Below, piece after piece: positions 1-11,200 of a stretch of DNA of 64,000 nt (the first letter of the stretch is position 1; every line of letters begins with the position of its first letter). Location: the NCBI GenBank assembly GCA_015146655.1, contig VKHL01000029.1, forward strand, positions 172,858 to 236,857. Reading direction: 5' to 3'. The notes beneath the pieces were generated by a model, which had not been told where the DNA came from, searched no databases, and saw nothing but the letters and a program-made list of their open reading frames with translations. The stretch is from Ochromonas danica. Lineage: Eukaryota > Sar > Chrysophyceae > Chromulinales > Chromulinaceae. A program made the position numbers and the translations under genes.

Positions 1-2
1 AT

Positions 3-869
3 CAGTGGAAGGCTTTGGTTACCTTGGCCGTGGAGTGCGGCCACTTCCTCCTGCAGCACGAAGACTTCGCCATTAATCTCATCCAAATACTGTATGCGCA
101 GCTGAGTTTTGTCCCCGAAGACTTTTTCGAGGTTGATCTTATCGGTCGTGAGAGCTTCCTTCTACCTGCTCTGCGCACCCTTTGCAGTGCCCTGGCTGGA
201 GGAAAGGAGAGTGGAGTCGGTCTGGGAGAAGACCTCTTGGAGCATCGCAATCGCTTCCTGAACTTCTTGGCGAAGAGGTTTGGTCTCGAAATCTCATTGT
301 CTGAGGTAGATCTGATGGGAGAGGCAAGCACTCCTTCTCTGCCTTTCTCTGCTCTGCCGCCTGCCCTGCAGCTGGACATCACCGAACAAGACCATCAAGC
401 ACTGCAGCTACAGCGACCAAATTTCTTGGCGAAGAAGAGGATGGCAGTAGGTGAGAGCGGTGAAGGAGAGGCAGTGAAAGCTCGCTGGGAGTTGATCAAT
501 CAGAGTTTGGGCATTGCCTTGTCTGGGGAGCGACCCGAGTATATGGAAGAAGCAGACGTTGACATGCACTCTTCTGCACCGCAGCAGCAGCCAGAAGAGA
601 GAAAAGAAGAGGAGCAGATAGATTTGCCAGAGATCTCTGTGCGGGAGTTGGAGGGCAGCAAGTATTGCTGGCGCTATCCCCTGCTCTACGAGGAAATGAG
701 GCGATCGGGCGGCAGGGAGGACATGATCATGACGGCAATGCGCATCGTGGACGATCATTTCTCACAGGCTGGTTCAACTCCATCAGAAGAGAGCGGAGTG
801 AATGGTGATGGCCTGGTCATCGAGTCTTTGTCTTTCATTGAGAACGAAAGCTCGGCCATGATTTATTAG
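3..869 (+). CDS. AAR2: AAR2 splicing factor, C-terminal part (5' truncated by window edge)
   Basis: The reading frame is open from the window edge and has no true ATG at its start, so the N-terminal part lies upstream. The first ~100 residues match the C-terminal helical domain of AAR2: a run reading INLIQILYAQL, then VPEDFFEVDLI, then a FLLPALRTL helix and an FLNFLAKRFGLEI segment, in the same order as in human AAR2. AAR2 is a chaperone of the U5 snRNP that holds PRP8 during assembly and is exchanged for BRR2. After the family match, about 180 extra residues follow that I do not recognise: a charged, Glu-rich linker and then a segment containing YCWRYPLLYEEM. Family members usually end soon after the matched part, so this is a C-terminal extension. 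The family call is firm; the function of the tail is unknown. Confidence 0.82.
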   Translation, partial: QWKALVTLAVECGHFLLQHEDFAINLIQILYAQLSFVPEDFFEVDLIGRESFLLPALRTLCSALAGGKESGVGLGEDLLEHRNRFLNFLAKRFGLEISLSEVDLMGEASTPSLPFSALPPALQLDITEQDHQALQLQRPNFLAKKRMAVGESGEGEAVKARWELINQSLGIALSGERPEYMEEADVDMHSSAPQQQPEERKEEEQIDLPEISVRELEGSKYCWRYPLLYEEMRRSGGREDMIMTAMRIVDDHFSQAGSTPSEESGVNGDGLVIESLSFIENESSAMIY

Positions 870-1065
870 ACGTTGTACTGTAGTGTACATAGACAAAGCC
901 AATAGTGTAGACTAGTTAGTTTCTAGCATTTATCATGCACTTGATACACAACCACACTATTAACCTTTCTCATGGAAATCGATTAATCACGTATATACGC
1001 AACCTAATGGGGAGAAGTTATTAGTCTCGCCGTGGAGACCCTTCAAAAGCAAAAGGTATTTCGAG

Positions 1066-1139
1066 CGATCGACCCAGGACTTGAACCTGGAACCTCCTGA
1101 TCCGTAGTCAGGTGCGCTATCCAATTACGCCAGCCGACC
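1066..1139 (-). tRNA. tRNA-Arg (anticodon ACG)
   Basis: Read on the minus strand, a 74-nt cloverleaf can be folded. The 7-bp acceptor stem pairs GGTCGGC with GTCGATC (two G-T wobbles). The anticodon stem CCTGA/TCAGG closes a loop CTACGGA with anticodon ACG. The T arm is CCAGG-TTCAAGT-CCTGG, and the D arm has the usual GCG...GCGC pairing. There is no intron. The unpaired base after the acceptor stem is G. ACG (read as ICG) decodes CGU/CGC/CGA arginine codons. Confidence 0.96.
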
Positions 1140-2293
1140 TCTTGAAGGCCAATAGTGATATATTAATATAAAACAATTTATATCAATCATGACTTTCTCT
1201 TCAGTGAAAATGTGTCTTTACGAGAGGTACAAAGAGACTGGCAGGGAATGAATTGGGTTTAGTCTGGATCCTCTCCTCACTCACAATCACTTATGCAGGT
1301 AGGAAATGGAAGTGATCTCTAGTGTTTGATCCGCAGTCTCCAACCACCTTGTGACTGATAGTGAGCAGCAGATAGTGCTGCAGCGAGAAGGGCAAGAAAC
1401 CTCTCAAGGAGTATGTGTGCTTTCACTTCTCGAATAGTGGCTGGACTGGGGTAGCTTGTTGTTAATCAGAGCACAAAGTTCTCGAAGCTCAACCCCTTGC
1501 CTTTAGTGCAAGAATCAATGAGAAGAGAAACCACATCAAGCGCGTGATACATATTTTCTACAACAAGTATATATGATATGATATATAATAGTATTTTCTA
1601 AATATCTGATCATCACAGGCTTAGTGACGCTTTCTCTTTGACTCTTGCGCTGAATGTAAGGGGTTGAGCGTCGAGAATATCATCTTCGGTAATTCCTAAA
1701 GTGCTTATTGAATCTCGCTTGGCCTTAAAGAGGTGTAAAGGTACTATCAACAATACTTGTAATATGTTGATGCAAAGTTGATGCCGCAAATTGGCTAATC
1801 ATGATGACCCTGCCTTGTCGCCATTGCTTCTTGACCCCACCTTGATGGTAAACTGCTAAGTTGGTACCGAAGTTGGTCGCACAGTCTGCTACTAAACTAA
1901 AACACTATCCACTATCCTCACAGCATAGTATAGCACAACACAACCCAGCAGAGGACAAATGTAGATTCTGTAGCAATTGTAAGAAGAGAGAAAGACACCA
2001 CAGCACATCAGAAGATATGTCTCAAGCTCATTACATTAGGACTATCCAAGAGAAGAAGACAACACAACATCAAACCAACAAGTCGAAGTGCAAATAACGA
2101 AAGTGGTGGTTGATACTAGTAGACTATTTACAGAAGTGGAGCGAAGGGCGGCACGGGGCTGCAGATACCTCACACAAGAGATAAACTGTCAAACCTCGGG
2201 AATGATCAAGAAACGGAAGTCAAAGAAGGTTGAAATCCATCTGTGACTGCGAGTCTCGGGACTGATGACACATTTGATAGCGATAGAGGGAGA
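1140..2293. other. gene-free stretch between tRNA-Arg and the kinase gene
   Basis: About 1.15 kb with no ORF that I can support. The one frame longer than 70 codons (1861-2097, plus) has no ATG at its start, an odd K/H/Q-rich composition and no recognisable motif. I see no conserved RNA structure here beyond the tRNA. Confidence 0.5.
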
Positions 2294-5200
2294 CTATTTC
2301 AATCGGTTGAAGAGGATGGCGAGCATGACCACTTGGTTCGTCCGTGGCCGGTGACCGCCATGGAAGAGAGAAGACCGCACTACTTCCGTACTGACGAAGT
2401 CTTTTCTCTCCGCTCCTTCTGCCTTCTCACCGAGAGACACGGAGGAACCGTAAGAGGCGGGGGCTTGCTGTTGGTGCTCTTCCTCGGGCACAGTGTCGTC
2501 GTCGCCGTTTTTGTCATGGTTATCGCTGCCCAGCGATGTCCTCACTTCTCCCTCAGTCACCTCAGTGTCATTTACACTGACAGAACGATCAACATCTTCA
2601 TCTTCTACTTCAACAATTACTTGTGGACGCGGAGGAGGAGATGGGCCAGCTGTGGTGGCAGGAGGAGTGGGAGATGTGGGCTGGGGCATCATTTCCATTG
2701 GGCTGCGGCCGCCGTAGAAAGAAGGCGAGGGGCTCATCGATGAGCTCTTGCGAGCAACTGAGCTGGATCTCATCGAGAAGCTACAGAAGTGAGGAATCAA
2801 GAGTGAGAGGCTGAAATAACATGGTAAATAGGACGAACTGACCTGAGCCGAGAAAAGGATGACGACGACGATGAGGTTACAGGCGCCGCATCATTGGGTG
2901 CCTGAGGAATAAGAATATCTTCTGACCAATTGGTACTGAGAAAGGAAGCCGAAGACGAGCTGGTAATGCCAAAAGCATGAAGAGCGAAGAGAGCTGTTAT
3001 CTTGCCCTCTCCAGAGGTGGTGGGAGTGGGAACTGTAGCACCAGTAGAGGCTGCAGCAGCACCAGCAGCAGGAGCTAGAGGAGATGTGGTGAACTTAGAA
3101 GGTCTTAATTCATTCGGGTCAACTTCTGAAGGATGGGCCACGACGGCACAATTCAAGCAGAGCACGCTATGCCTTGGGTGAAGAGGCCGCACTTCTTTCA
3201 GGCGACTGGTAAAGGCCTCAACGCCATCAGCGACGATCTCTGCCTCACTCAAAGCTTGTCCTAGACAAGAATCTAAGGACATACCAAAGTCCTGCTCCCA
3301 GCTCGTGGAGGCCCAAAGGATCGAAAAGCATCCATCATTGGCCACGAGCAGCCAGGATTCGCCACTCTCCTCGAAGCGGTCGAGACAGCTATCACCCTCG
3401 TTCCCTCCCTCTTTACGGAGACACTCCCATACATGTGTAATCTGGTCTTTCGTTAAACCTCTGTTCATGGAGGCAGTGGCGGGAAGTGTGAAGAAAGAAG
3501 AGAATCCGCGGGAAGTGGTTTTCGAGGAAATAATCTCCTCCATTGCCTCAGTCTGCCTCAAGATCGAGAAGCACCGCTGGCGATAAATTGCTTCCACTTG
3601 CTCTACAACCTGCGTGATACCTGGTCTATGCATGGGGTCAGGAGCCCAGCACCTCTTCAGCAGCGTGACATAGTCGCCAAACAGACCGTCGTGCTCCTCG
3701 AAGCAGGAAGGTACAATGGGACGCACTCCCTGGAGCACTGCATCACGAATATCGTCCTGCCGTCTCGTTTCATGGAAAGGAATGTTGCCTGTGAGGATCT
3801 CCCAGAAGACGAGGCCGAGACTGTAGATATCAGAGGGCTGGCTGTGCAGACCTTCTCGAATCACTTCCGGAGCCGCCCAATTCGCCAAGAACTCATCAGC
3901 TGCAAAGGCGCTTTGGATATTGTAAGTTGAGAGAGCTGCTTCAAGATCAGAAGCGCTTTGATTGCTGTCAAGAAGGGGACGACGACGACGCAATGCAATT
4001 CCCTCATCTCCCTCCTCCATCACACTCCCCAACTCGAGGTCACAGATCTTCACATTGAGATGATCATCGAGCAAGAAGTTAAATGACTTCACATCTCGAT
4101 GGCAGAGCCCAGCACTGTAACTGTGCAAGGCTTGCAGGCCTAGGGCACAGCCCCTCGCCAGGTAGAGTCGATCGAGCCAACAAACTCCAAGGCCACGACC
4201 AGAACCTCGCCGGATGGCATCGCCACCCAAAATGAAAGCTCGAACAAAACTTTCCTCCTCGTCCTGCTCTTTAAAATTTGCTGGAGGGCCAGTGCCGCGC
4301 AGCAAGTCATGCAGCGAGCCCAAAGGACAAAGCTCCAACAGGATACAGACGCTGGGAGGAAGTACAGAGACACCCAAGATCTCCACAACATTGGGATGGC
4401 GTATCTTGGAGAGAATAAGTGCTTCAGAAGCAATGCGTTTGATAACGCTCTGGGTGAGGTCGAGAGTGAAGACGAGCTTGATCGCACAAGGGCGCTGACG
4501 ATAGGACCCCTTGTACACCTTCGAGAAAGATCCACTGCCTAACAGCTTTTGAGTATCCATTGAGATATACGCAAAATTTAGCATTCGTACAGCTGATCGA
4601 CCCTTCGAAGCCATGGATAGGTCGTCCAAAGAAGCGGCCAGACGCTGAGCAGACCGAATGTCCCAATCGATTCCTTGAAGAGGAGAACGAATATCTTCTC
4701 CTCTAGTTGACTTGTTTTTCGAATCAACAATCTCAAACCCTTGCCACCAACGGCTATCAAGCAAGAGCGTGTAGTACAGCACGCCAGGCTGCAGAATAAC
4801 ATACGGGAAGAGATTTCCGAAGACAAACAAGCAGAACCCTTCTGAGAAGAGAGAAGCAAAATCCAGAATACAGGCTGTGATAGGAATGAGATGAAAGACG
4901 ACCCAGAACTTCGCGTAGAAGAGTGCAGCAGGGCGGCGATAGAGTCTCTTATTGGGAGCCAGCCAGAGGGTGACGTAGAACCCCCACAGCATCATGTTCC
5001 ACACCAAGGTCAAGCTCAGAGAGATCTCACGGCGGGTGGCATAGATAGCCAGTTGGATGAAAAAAGTGAAGGTACCCCAGAGCAAGGCAGGCCTGAGTGC
5101 TCGCTTTGCTGCATTGATGCCCAGACCCTTTTGCATGAGCAGCAGAGAGACTCCCTCGTTGACTGTGTGTTGAACCCCCCACATCACAGCGAAGGCCACG

Positions 5201-5514
5201 GCAGAGCCAAAGTCATGCTTATAAGTGCTGTCAATGGGCTCGAAGTCATAGGCCCAAGCGACGAATCCTGAGTAAACGTTAACCACAGCGTTCATCCACA
5301 GCACATAGACGAAGACAGGGAAGATGACCGACTGCACCGCCGCGTCATCGCCCTTCTTTGCATGTCCCTCCTGCATCTTGATGAAGTAGATGATGGTGAA
5401 AGTGGCGATGAAGTAGAGGCAGCCCAAGACGATCATGACCACGCCCACCTTGTCCCCGGGGAAGATGGCCATGCTTTGAACATTCTCGATGTTCGAACAA
5501 AAATCTTGCACCAT
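2294..5514 (-). CDS. seven-transmembrane receptor-like TKL protein kinase
   Basis: Two exons, 5514-2843 and 2780-2294, with a 62-bp GT-AG intron; the phases match and give 1052 residues. Residues ~20-270 contain seven hydrophobic segments separated by short loops. A protein kinase domain of the tyrosine-kinase-like type follows from residue ~320. It has the P-loop GSGSFSKV, the AIK lysine, HRDVKSFN in the catalytic loop and AAPE at the end of the activation segment. The metal-binding DFG motif reads DLE (ICDLELG), so the Asp is kept but the Gly is replaced. The C-terminal ~350 residues are Ser/Pro-rich and low complexity. 7TM-TKL fusions are known in oomycetes and other protists. The likely role is a membrane receptor kinase; ligand and substrate are unknown. 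The gene diverges from the NT-C2 gene at 5842. Confidence 0.8.
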
Positions 5515-5841
5515 GATAACTAAGAGCTTCTTTAGCTACTTCTCCTTCTCGATCTGCTTCAAAGGCTTGAGAAGGATGATAGCGAGGCAATGATCCTCTT
5601 CATGCTTGTTCCTCGCCCCACACCACCAGACAGAGAGAGAGAGAGAGCAACAACACACAGAGATAGGGAGGGAAAAACACGGTGTGCCTGGGGAAGAAAA
5701 CGCGAAGAAAGCGCGTTCTTCACAGGGAGGGGGGTATCTTTCTTCCCACCTTCGCTCTCTCTTCGGTTCTTTTCGTCGGATTGTTGTGAAAACAATCCGT
5801 ATCTTCAGTTTTTCTTTCTCTCCTATTACCCAGCAGAGGCA
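5515..5841. promoter_or_regulatory. short divergent promoter region with GA repeat
   Basis: 327 bp separate the start codons of the 7TM kinase (minus) and the NT-C2 gene (plus), so both promoters and 5' UTRs must lie here. It holds a (GA)n run near 5632-5648 and a pyrimidine-rich stretch before 5842. No defined core element is evident. Confidence 0.45.
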
Positions 5842-7670
5842 ATGTTTCTAAAGAGAAGAGCGAGCAAGCTGCTGGGAATCAAAGCGGAGAAGTTCATCCT
5901 CACTGTGGAGATTCTTGACTTACACGTGGACTTGGCGAGAGCTGAAAAGGCGGAGCCCAAGCCTCTCCCTGGTGCTAGTTATGTGCTCTGCTTGGAGAAG
6001 CGTGGCAGATCTGCCACATCCGCGAAGAGGACGATCGCTTTAGACCAAAGTGGAGTTAATCCTCTTGCTGAGGGACGCGTCAGTACAACTTTGCTTTCCG
6101 CCTTCTCTATCCCTGTGCTTGAGAGACTGCAAATGATTATTACTCTATACAAAGACAGCAGTAGTTCCTCTGGCTATCGTAACAAAACAGTGAAAATTGT
6201 CTGGAAGGTCTTCCAATCCGATCCTGTCCTGGGAATTGAAATATGCCCACCCTTTGCTGTGGCTGCTTTGCGAGTGGACGAGTTGGTTGCTAAAGACATC
6301 AACTTGAATGGTGAGACCGAGCTGACGATTCCTTTCGACGGACTCCCCAATTCCTTTGTAAAGCTTCGAGCAAGTGCTGTTTCCATCGCTGCGACGGCGG
6401 GTGACGAAGGAGAGGAGGCGTCGTCTGGCAGCGAGGTGGGCTTCGACTATGACGACCTTCTCATTGCAGAAGAGCATAGCACCCCCAATAGTGCAACAAA
6501 AGCCACTTCTTTATCTCGAAGAAATAGCTATCATGTCGCACGACGAAGCAGCTATTTGGCCGAGAACACTTCCCCTTCCAACAGACCGCCAGCCGCAGGT
6601 CGTCGCAGTTTTGTTGTGCAAAGAGCAAAGAGCCACCTGTCTTCTCTTTTCTCAGAAATAAAAGAAGATGATAAAGAAGATGCGTCCTTTGACGAGTTGG
6701 CGAATAGCACGTTAGAAATGCTTGACGAAAGACTTTCCACGATCGGCCCGCCCCCAGACTTCTTGGCATCTCCTATTTTACCTCGCAGTAGAGGCAGCTC
6801 TCGTGCCACTCCTTTATCCATGTCAGTTTCTTTGCCAAGAATGAAGAAGTTGATCGAATCTCCTCGCGACTCCCCTGTGAGTATTTCCTTCATTTTTTAT
6901 TCACATTATCTCTGACAGTTTCCCGCTGTTTGGAATAGTCTGTTCGCAATAAAAAGTCCACTCGTTCTGAGAAGAACTATTCTTGGACCAAGACTTTGTT
7001 TACGTTGGCGGTACAAGAGGTGCGCAAACTTCGCGAACGCGTGCATGCATTGGAAAGCAAAGAGCTTTTATCCCTGTCACATGAAGAGGAAAGAGAGTCT
7101 CAAAGTCAGTTACTTGAAGAAAAAGATCGAGAGATATGCACTCTTCGAGACCAACTAAGCGCCTTACAAGAGAAGTTGAAGGTCTTAGAGGACACTCGAG
7201 CGGCCAGCGATGGCGAGGACGATATGAATAGTGAGGATATAGAACCTAGCATTCGCCAGTCCTTCCTTGTCTCCCCAGATCGACTTCGAGGGTTAACTGT
7301 GTCTGAACTGGACGAGAATAGTCTGGCACAGATGGAAATCTTACGCACAGAGGTAGGGTTTTTCCAAAATCAAGCCGCAGCGTTGCTTCAGGAGCAAGAA
7401 GAGCTTCGCTTTGGATTAAGAGACGCTGCGAACAAGATTGTCGAATCATGTCTTCAAAGAGCTGAGCTGGAGTGCGAACTAGAAGATGTCAATACCGAAC
7501 TTGCGGATTACAAAGACTTGAATGCAGCTCTTCTGGCAGATCTTGAAGCTGCAAAAAAGAAGAATTTCTTCGCTGCCAGAAGCGCTCAACGCTACCGCGA
7601 ATTATACACCCAACTCGAAGTAAAGTATCGATCGAGTTTTATTCCTTCCGCTTCCAATGAAAGGCTGTGA
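5842..7670 (+). CDS. NT-C2 domain coiled-coil protein
   Basis: Exons 5842-6876 and 6939-7670 (62-bp intron, phase 0) encode 588 residues. The ATG at 5842 begins MFLKRRASKLLG. Residues ~10-190 resemble the NT-C2 domain of the EEIG1/EHBP1 and plant PMI families: FILTVEILDLHV, then a YVLCLEKRGR strand, and a later IVWKVFQ strand. A Ser-rich disordered linker follows. From residue ~355 to the end it is a long predicted coiled coil (repeated E/K/L heptads such as VRKLRERVHALES). NT-C2 proteins link membranes or Rab GTPases to the actin cytoskeleton in the better studied families, so a membrane-tether or trafficking adaptor role is inferred. The C2 call rests on pattern recognition only. Confidence 0.6.
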
Positions 7671-8271
7671 ATGGTTAGCATCTTTTGTTTTGCCGATTAG
7701 TTTCTAGAAATAGGCTATGACGCTTCCAATCTTTCCTTCTTTTTTGAACTTTTGATATGATTTATTTTGGGTTTACTAGTAACTCATACCGGTTGAATGA
7801 TTTTAGAAGTATTTGATTGTTCAACTACAACGTCCATTGACTGAAGCTTGAACTTAAATCCTTAAGAACAAAGCGCGTTAGAGTTTTGGATGAGAGTTGT
7901 AAGGTTTAGACGTTGGCTGGGAGCTGGGAGGATGTAAACTATCAACCAATTGAGAGATCTGGAGGAGAAATCTCTCAATCTTGACGATTGGTCGATCTCT
8001 AGATCTAAAGGGTTTCCACCAAGATAAGGGATTACGTTTTATTTCCCAATAATCGCGTTTTTCACCAAAAGGACGTCTGCTGTCTGGCTGACTGGCCGCC
8101 TAGACTATCCTCCTCTCAGTGCCAACAACAACAGCCAAGTCTCTCAGTTGTCTGATCAGATCAACTATCAACAACTATCTTACTCTTCCAACTCCAGCTG
8201 GAGCTCTCATTGCGAGATTGCCGACTTCTTTTTCTTTTATGTCCTTCTATCCATTGTTTATACTTTAGGTG
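7671..8271. other. intergenic region, no gene seen
   Basis: About 600 bp between two plus-strand genes. It must hold the 3' UTR of the NT-C2 gene and the promoter of the PX/PH/UBA gene. There is one imperfect palindrome around 7950-8000 (TTGAGAGATCT...AGAGATTTCTC-like), but nothing that I can name. Confidence 0.4.
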
Positions 8272-11200
8272 ATGGAGTTTATCGGAAAATGGTCTGTAAC
8301 ATCGGACTTTATCGAGCAGGAGAAGAAGTGTGACGATGACGACGAGGTCATGATCCCAGTGATTCAAGACCACCCCATCTTCCAAGCCATTTGCTCAAAT
8401 GACTCAAAGGATTCTTCTGCTTCTGAACCCTCTCTTCTCCAAGAAGAAAAGCACTTGATTATTACTGCGAGAAGTGAAAACAATGAAGAGTGTTTGATTA
8501 TGGCAGTTTTCCAAGGCGAGCGCATTCTTGCCTGCCAGGAGTACCCTCTCACACTCTTCAGTGCTGAAGAATCCTCTACAGGGAAGATAATTCATATCAT
8601 ACAAAATTTGAAAGAACCTTACCGCAAGCTCAGTATTCTGCACCTTTCCGCTCGTTCCACCAATTGCGCCTGTGAGCACCTCATAGTGGAGCGACACGAT
8701 GTCCTTCGTATCGTGCTAAGCGCCTCATCTACAGATGGTTCTTTACACTATGTGAGCAAGTGCCTGCGAAGAGTGGCAGACTATATCGTTGAAAACAACA
8801 AAAAGTTTGAGACGGACATGGGCACTGTGGGATGGGATATGCTCAAGTACTGGCCGTCTAATGTTATCGAGCTGTGTGAGGTTAAGATTATTCGTGTTAA
8901 AGGATTACTTCAGGACTCATCACAAGGGCAGAGTGAGCATAGAGAAGAAGTGCTTTGGTCGTTGGACCAGTCTATCGAAGACGTGAAAAAGAATGTTTAT
9001 AATAGTACACTTTACAACGATCCAGCGAATAAGCTGTACTTTACCATTCAAATCGCCTCTGGGAAAGTTATTTGGAGGGTGAGTCGATCTCACCAAGAAG
9101 TATTCGCTCTGATGCAGTTCATGAAAGAACAAGCGCAGGCCAGTGGATCCACAGAGACCTTCTTCCAGAAAGGCCCTCCAGCCTTGTCATGGAAGAGCTA
9201 TGTTGAATTCCATCGCATGGTTCTTGCCTTCGAGAATCTTCTTCGCTTGTTTTTCCAGCAGGCTGCCTATCTGAATCAGAACCACGTCAATGCGCTCTGC
9301 TCCTTCTTTCAGGTGAGACATTGTTACTTGCTCAGATGGCTTTGTTCCTCAGATGCAATCAACCTTATCGATTGTGAATGAAATTGATAATAGATTCCTG
9401 CGCATTTGGATGGAAATCAAGTTCGCCTAGTGGAGACGATGATCGAAGAAGACAGTCTCTTGTGCGAAGGAGGGGAGGAAGCGAAGCGACCTTTTGTTTC
9501 TTACCGTCTAGACTTCCTCAATCTCGATAAATTACGTCTGCCTCCTGAAGAGATAAAGGAGATCCCTTCTCGTCCTTCTGGCGCCTCTGTCCTCCCGCCA
9601 ACTTCTCCCACCAACTCTTTGTCTGGGCAGAATGGAAGTAAACCAGGCCCCTCGATTTATCAAAGCAACCAATTTGCTCCAAATGCATCTTCATTACTAA
9701 AGCCAGGTAGTCGCCGGAGTTTCCGGCTGGAAAAGCCTCAAATGTTGACGCAGATCGACTCCGATAATGACAACAATTCCATCGCGGGAAGTGTTGCTAC
9801 AGTGGGGAATGGGGTAGCAGCTGAATCAGCGGACAATGCTGGCTCTGGTATTGCGGAGCTGGCGGCTGATTTTGATGATGTTTCTATTGCTAGTCAGGCA
9901 TCGCGACCTCTTTCGGTCAGCCTGTCATCGCCCTCCAATGGTGCTCCTGGCTTGCCTCCACGCCCAATCCCAAGCTTTCGATCTGCTTCAAGCGCAACAA
10001 ACAAAGTCATCTCCTCATATGACCAAGAAGATGACAATATGAGTGATATAACAGATATCTACAACAAGTCTGCCACAGGTTTAAAAGTTATGCCTGTTGA
10101 CCTCGTTTCGAATGACACTGTCAAAGCCAACATCGCGCGTGGCCTACTTCTCGGTTCTCTAGAGAAAGGAATCACTGTGATCAAGCATGGCAGAAAGGGA
10201 CAGCCAAAGAAGAAGGTTCTCAAATGCGACCCTGAAGTGTCTCGGCTGTATTGGGTCTCGGAGAAGGAAGCCGAAGATCCTTTGGAAGATAACAAACACA
10301 TCGAAATCAACCAGATCCGCTCTATTAGAGTAGGTACAGATATTGATCCTGCCACATCCGAAGAGGCTCTAAAGCAAGCAGCTGCGAATGGCACAATCTC
10401 AGAGCGCAAGCTGCTGAAGACTGTACAGCAAAAAGAGAAGCTTGGACCGAAGACCTCTCCGAAGAACAAAGGACTTTTCTCGAGCTTCTTCTCTACAAAA
10501 GAGGAAGGAATTTTGTATGGCACAGCAGCCTTGAGAAGAACATGCAAGCCAGAGCATATGGCCCTTTGCATCTCTTTCATTCTGCCCGACAGGTTTGTTT
10601 ACTCTATTGCTTTTCATTCGAGTTATAGGTATCTCTGTTGACAGTCGTTCATGTCGTAGAACCTTCGATATTCAATGCCTAAATCAAAAGGATTTCAATC
10701 TTCTTTTGATCAATTTGCGAGAGATCACCAAGTTGACCATTGCAGACTCTCCTCTCTCTTCTGTTGATGTGGAGAAAGAGTCTCCGAACCAGCCTCCAAT
10801 GAACAGAGAGAACGCAAACACAAATCCCTTGAAGAGCAGCATGAAATCTCGTTCCAATGTTGCCAATAAGTCTGTGCGTTTCTCAGGCGATAACTTCGAA
10901 GAAGCCGCTGTCAATCTGAGCAATACCTTGGTTGAGACTCACAGCCAGGAAACGATATCATCATCAGATGATAAGCCATCCATCCGATCAAGCGGTAGTG
11001 CAGATACTGCGTCACCATCGAAGATTATCTTTCACATGGACTCTGATGGCGATCTTGGCCGTCTGCTGGATAGAGATCCAACAGATACAATGAAACCTAA
11101 GCAATTGACTGTCCTTCCACCGGGTAGAACGTCAGCGACAGTTTCTTCCGCAGTGGATGGCAATGGTGCTGGTCGTGTGTCGCCTATTAGAATGTCTTCC

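Noticed and set aside
1861-2097. 78-codon plus-strand ORF
   Set aside because: It has no ATG at its start, Lys/His/Gln-rich composition, no motif and no splice partner.
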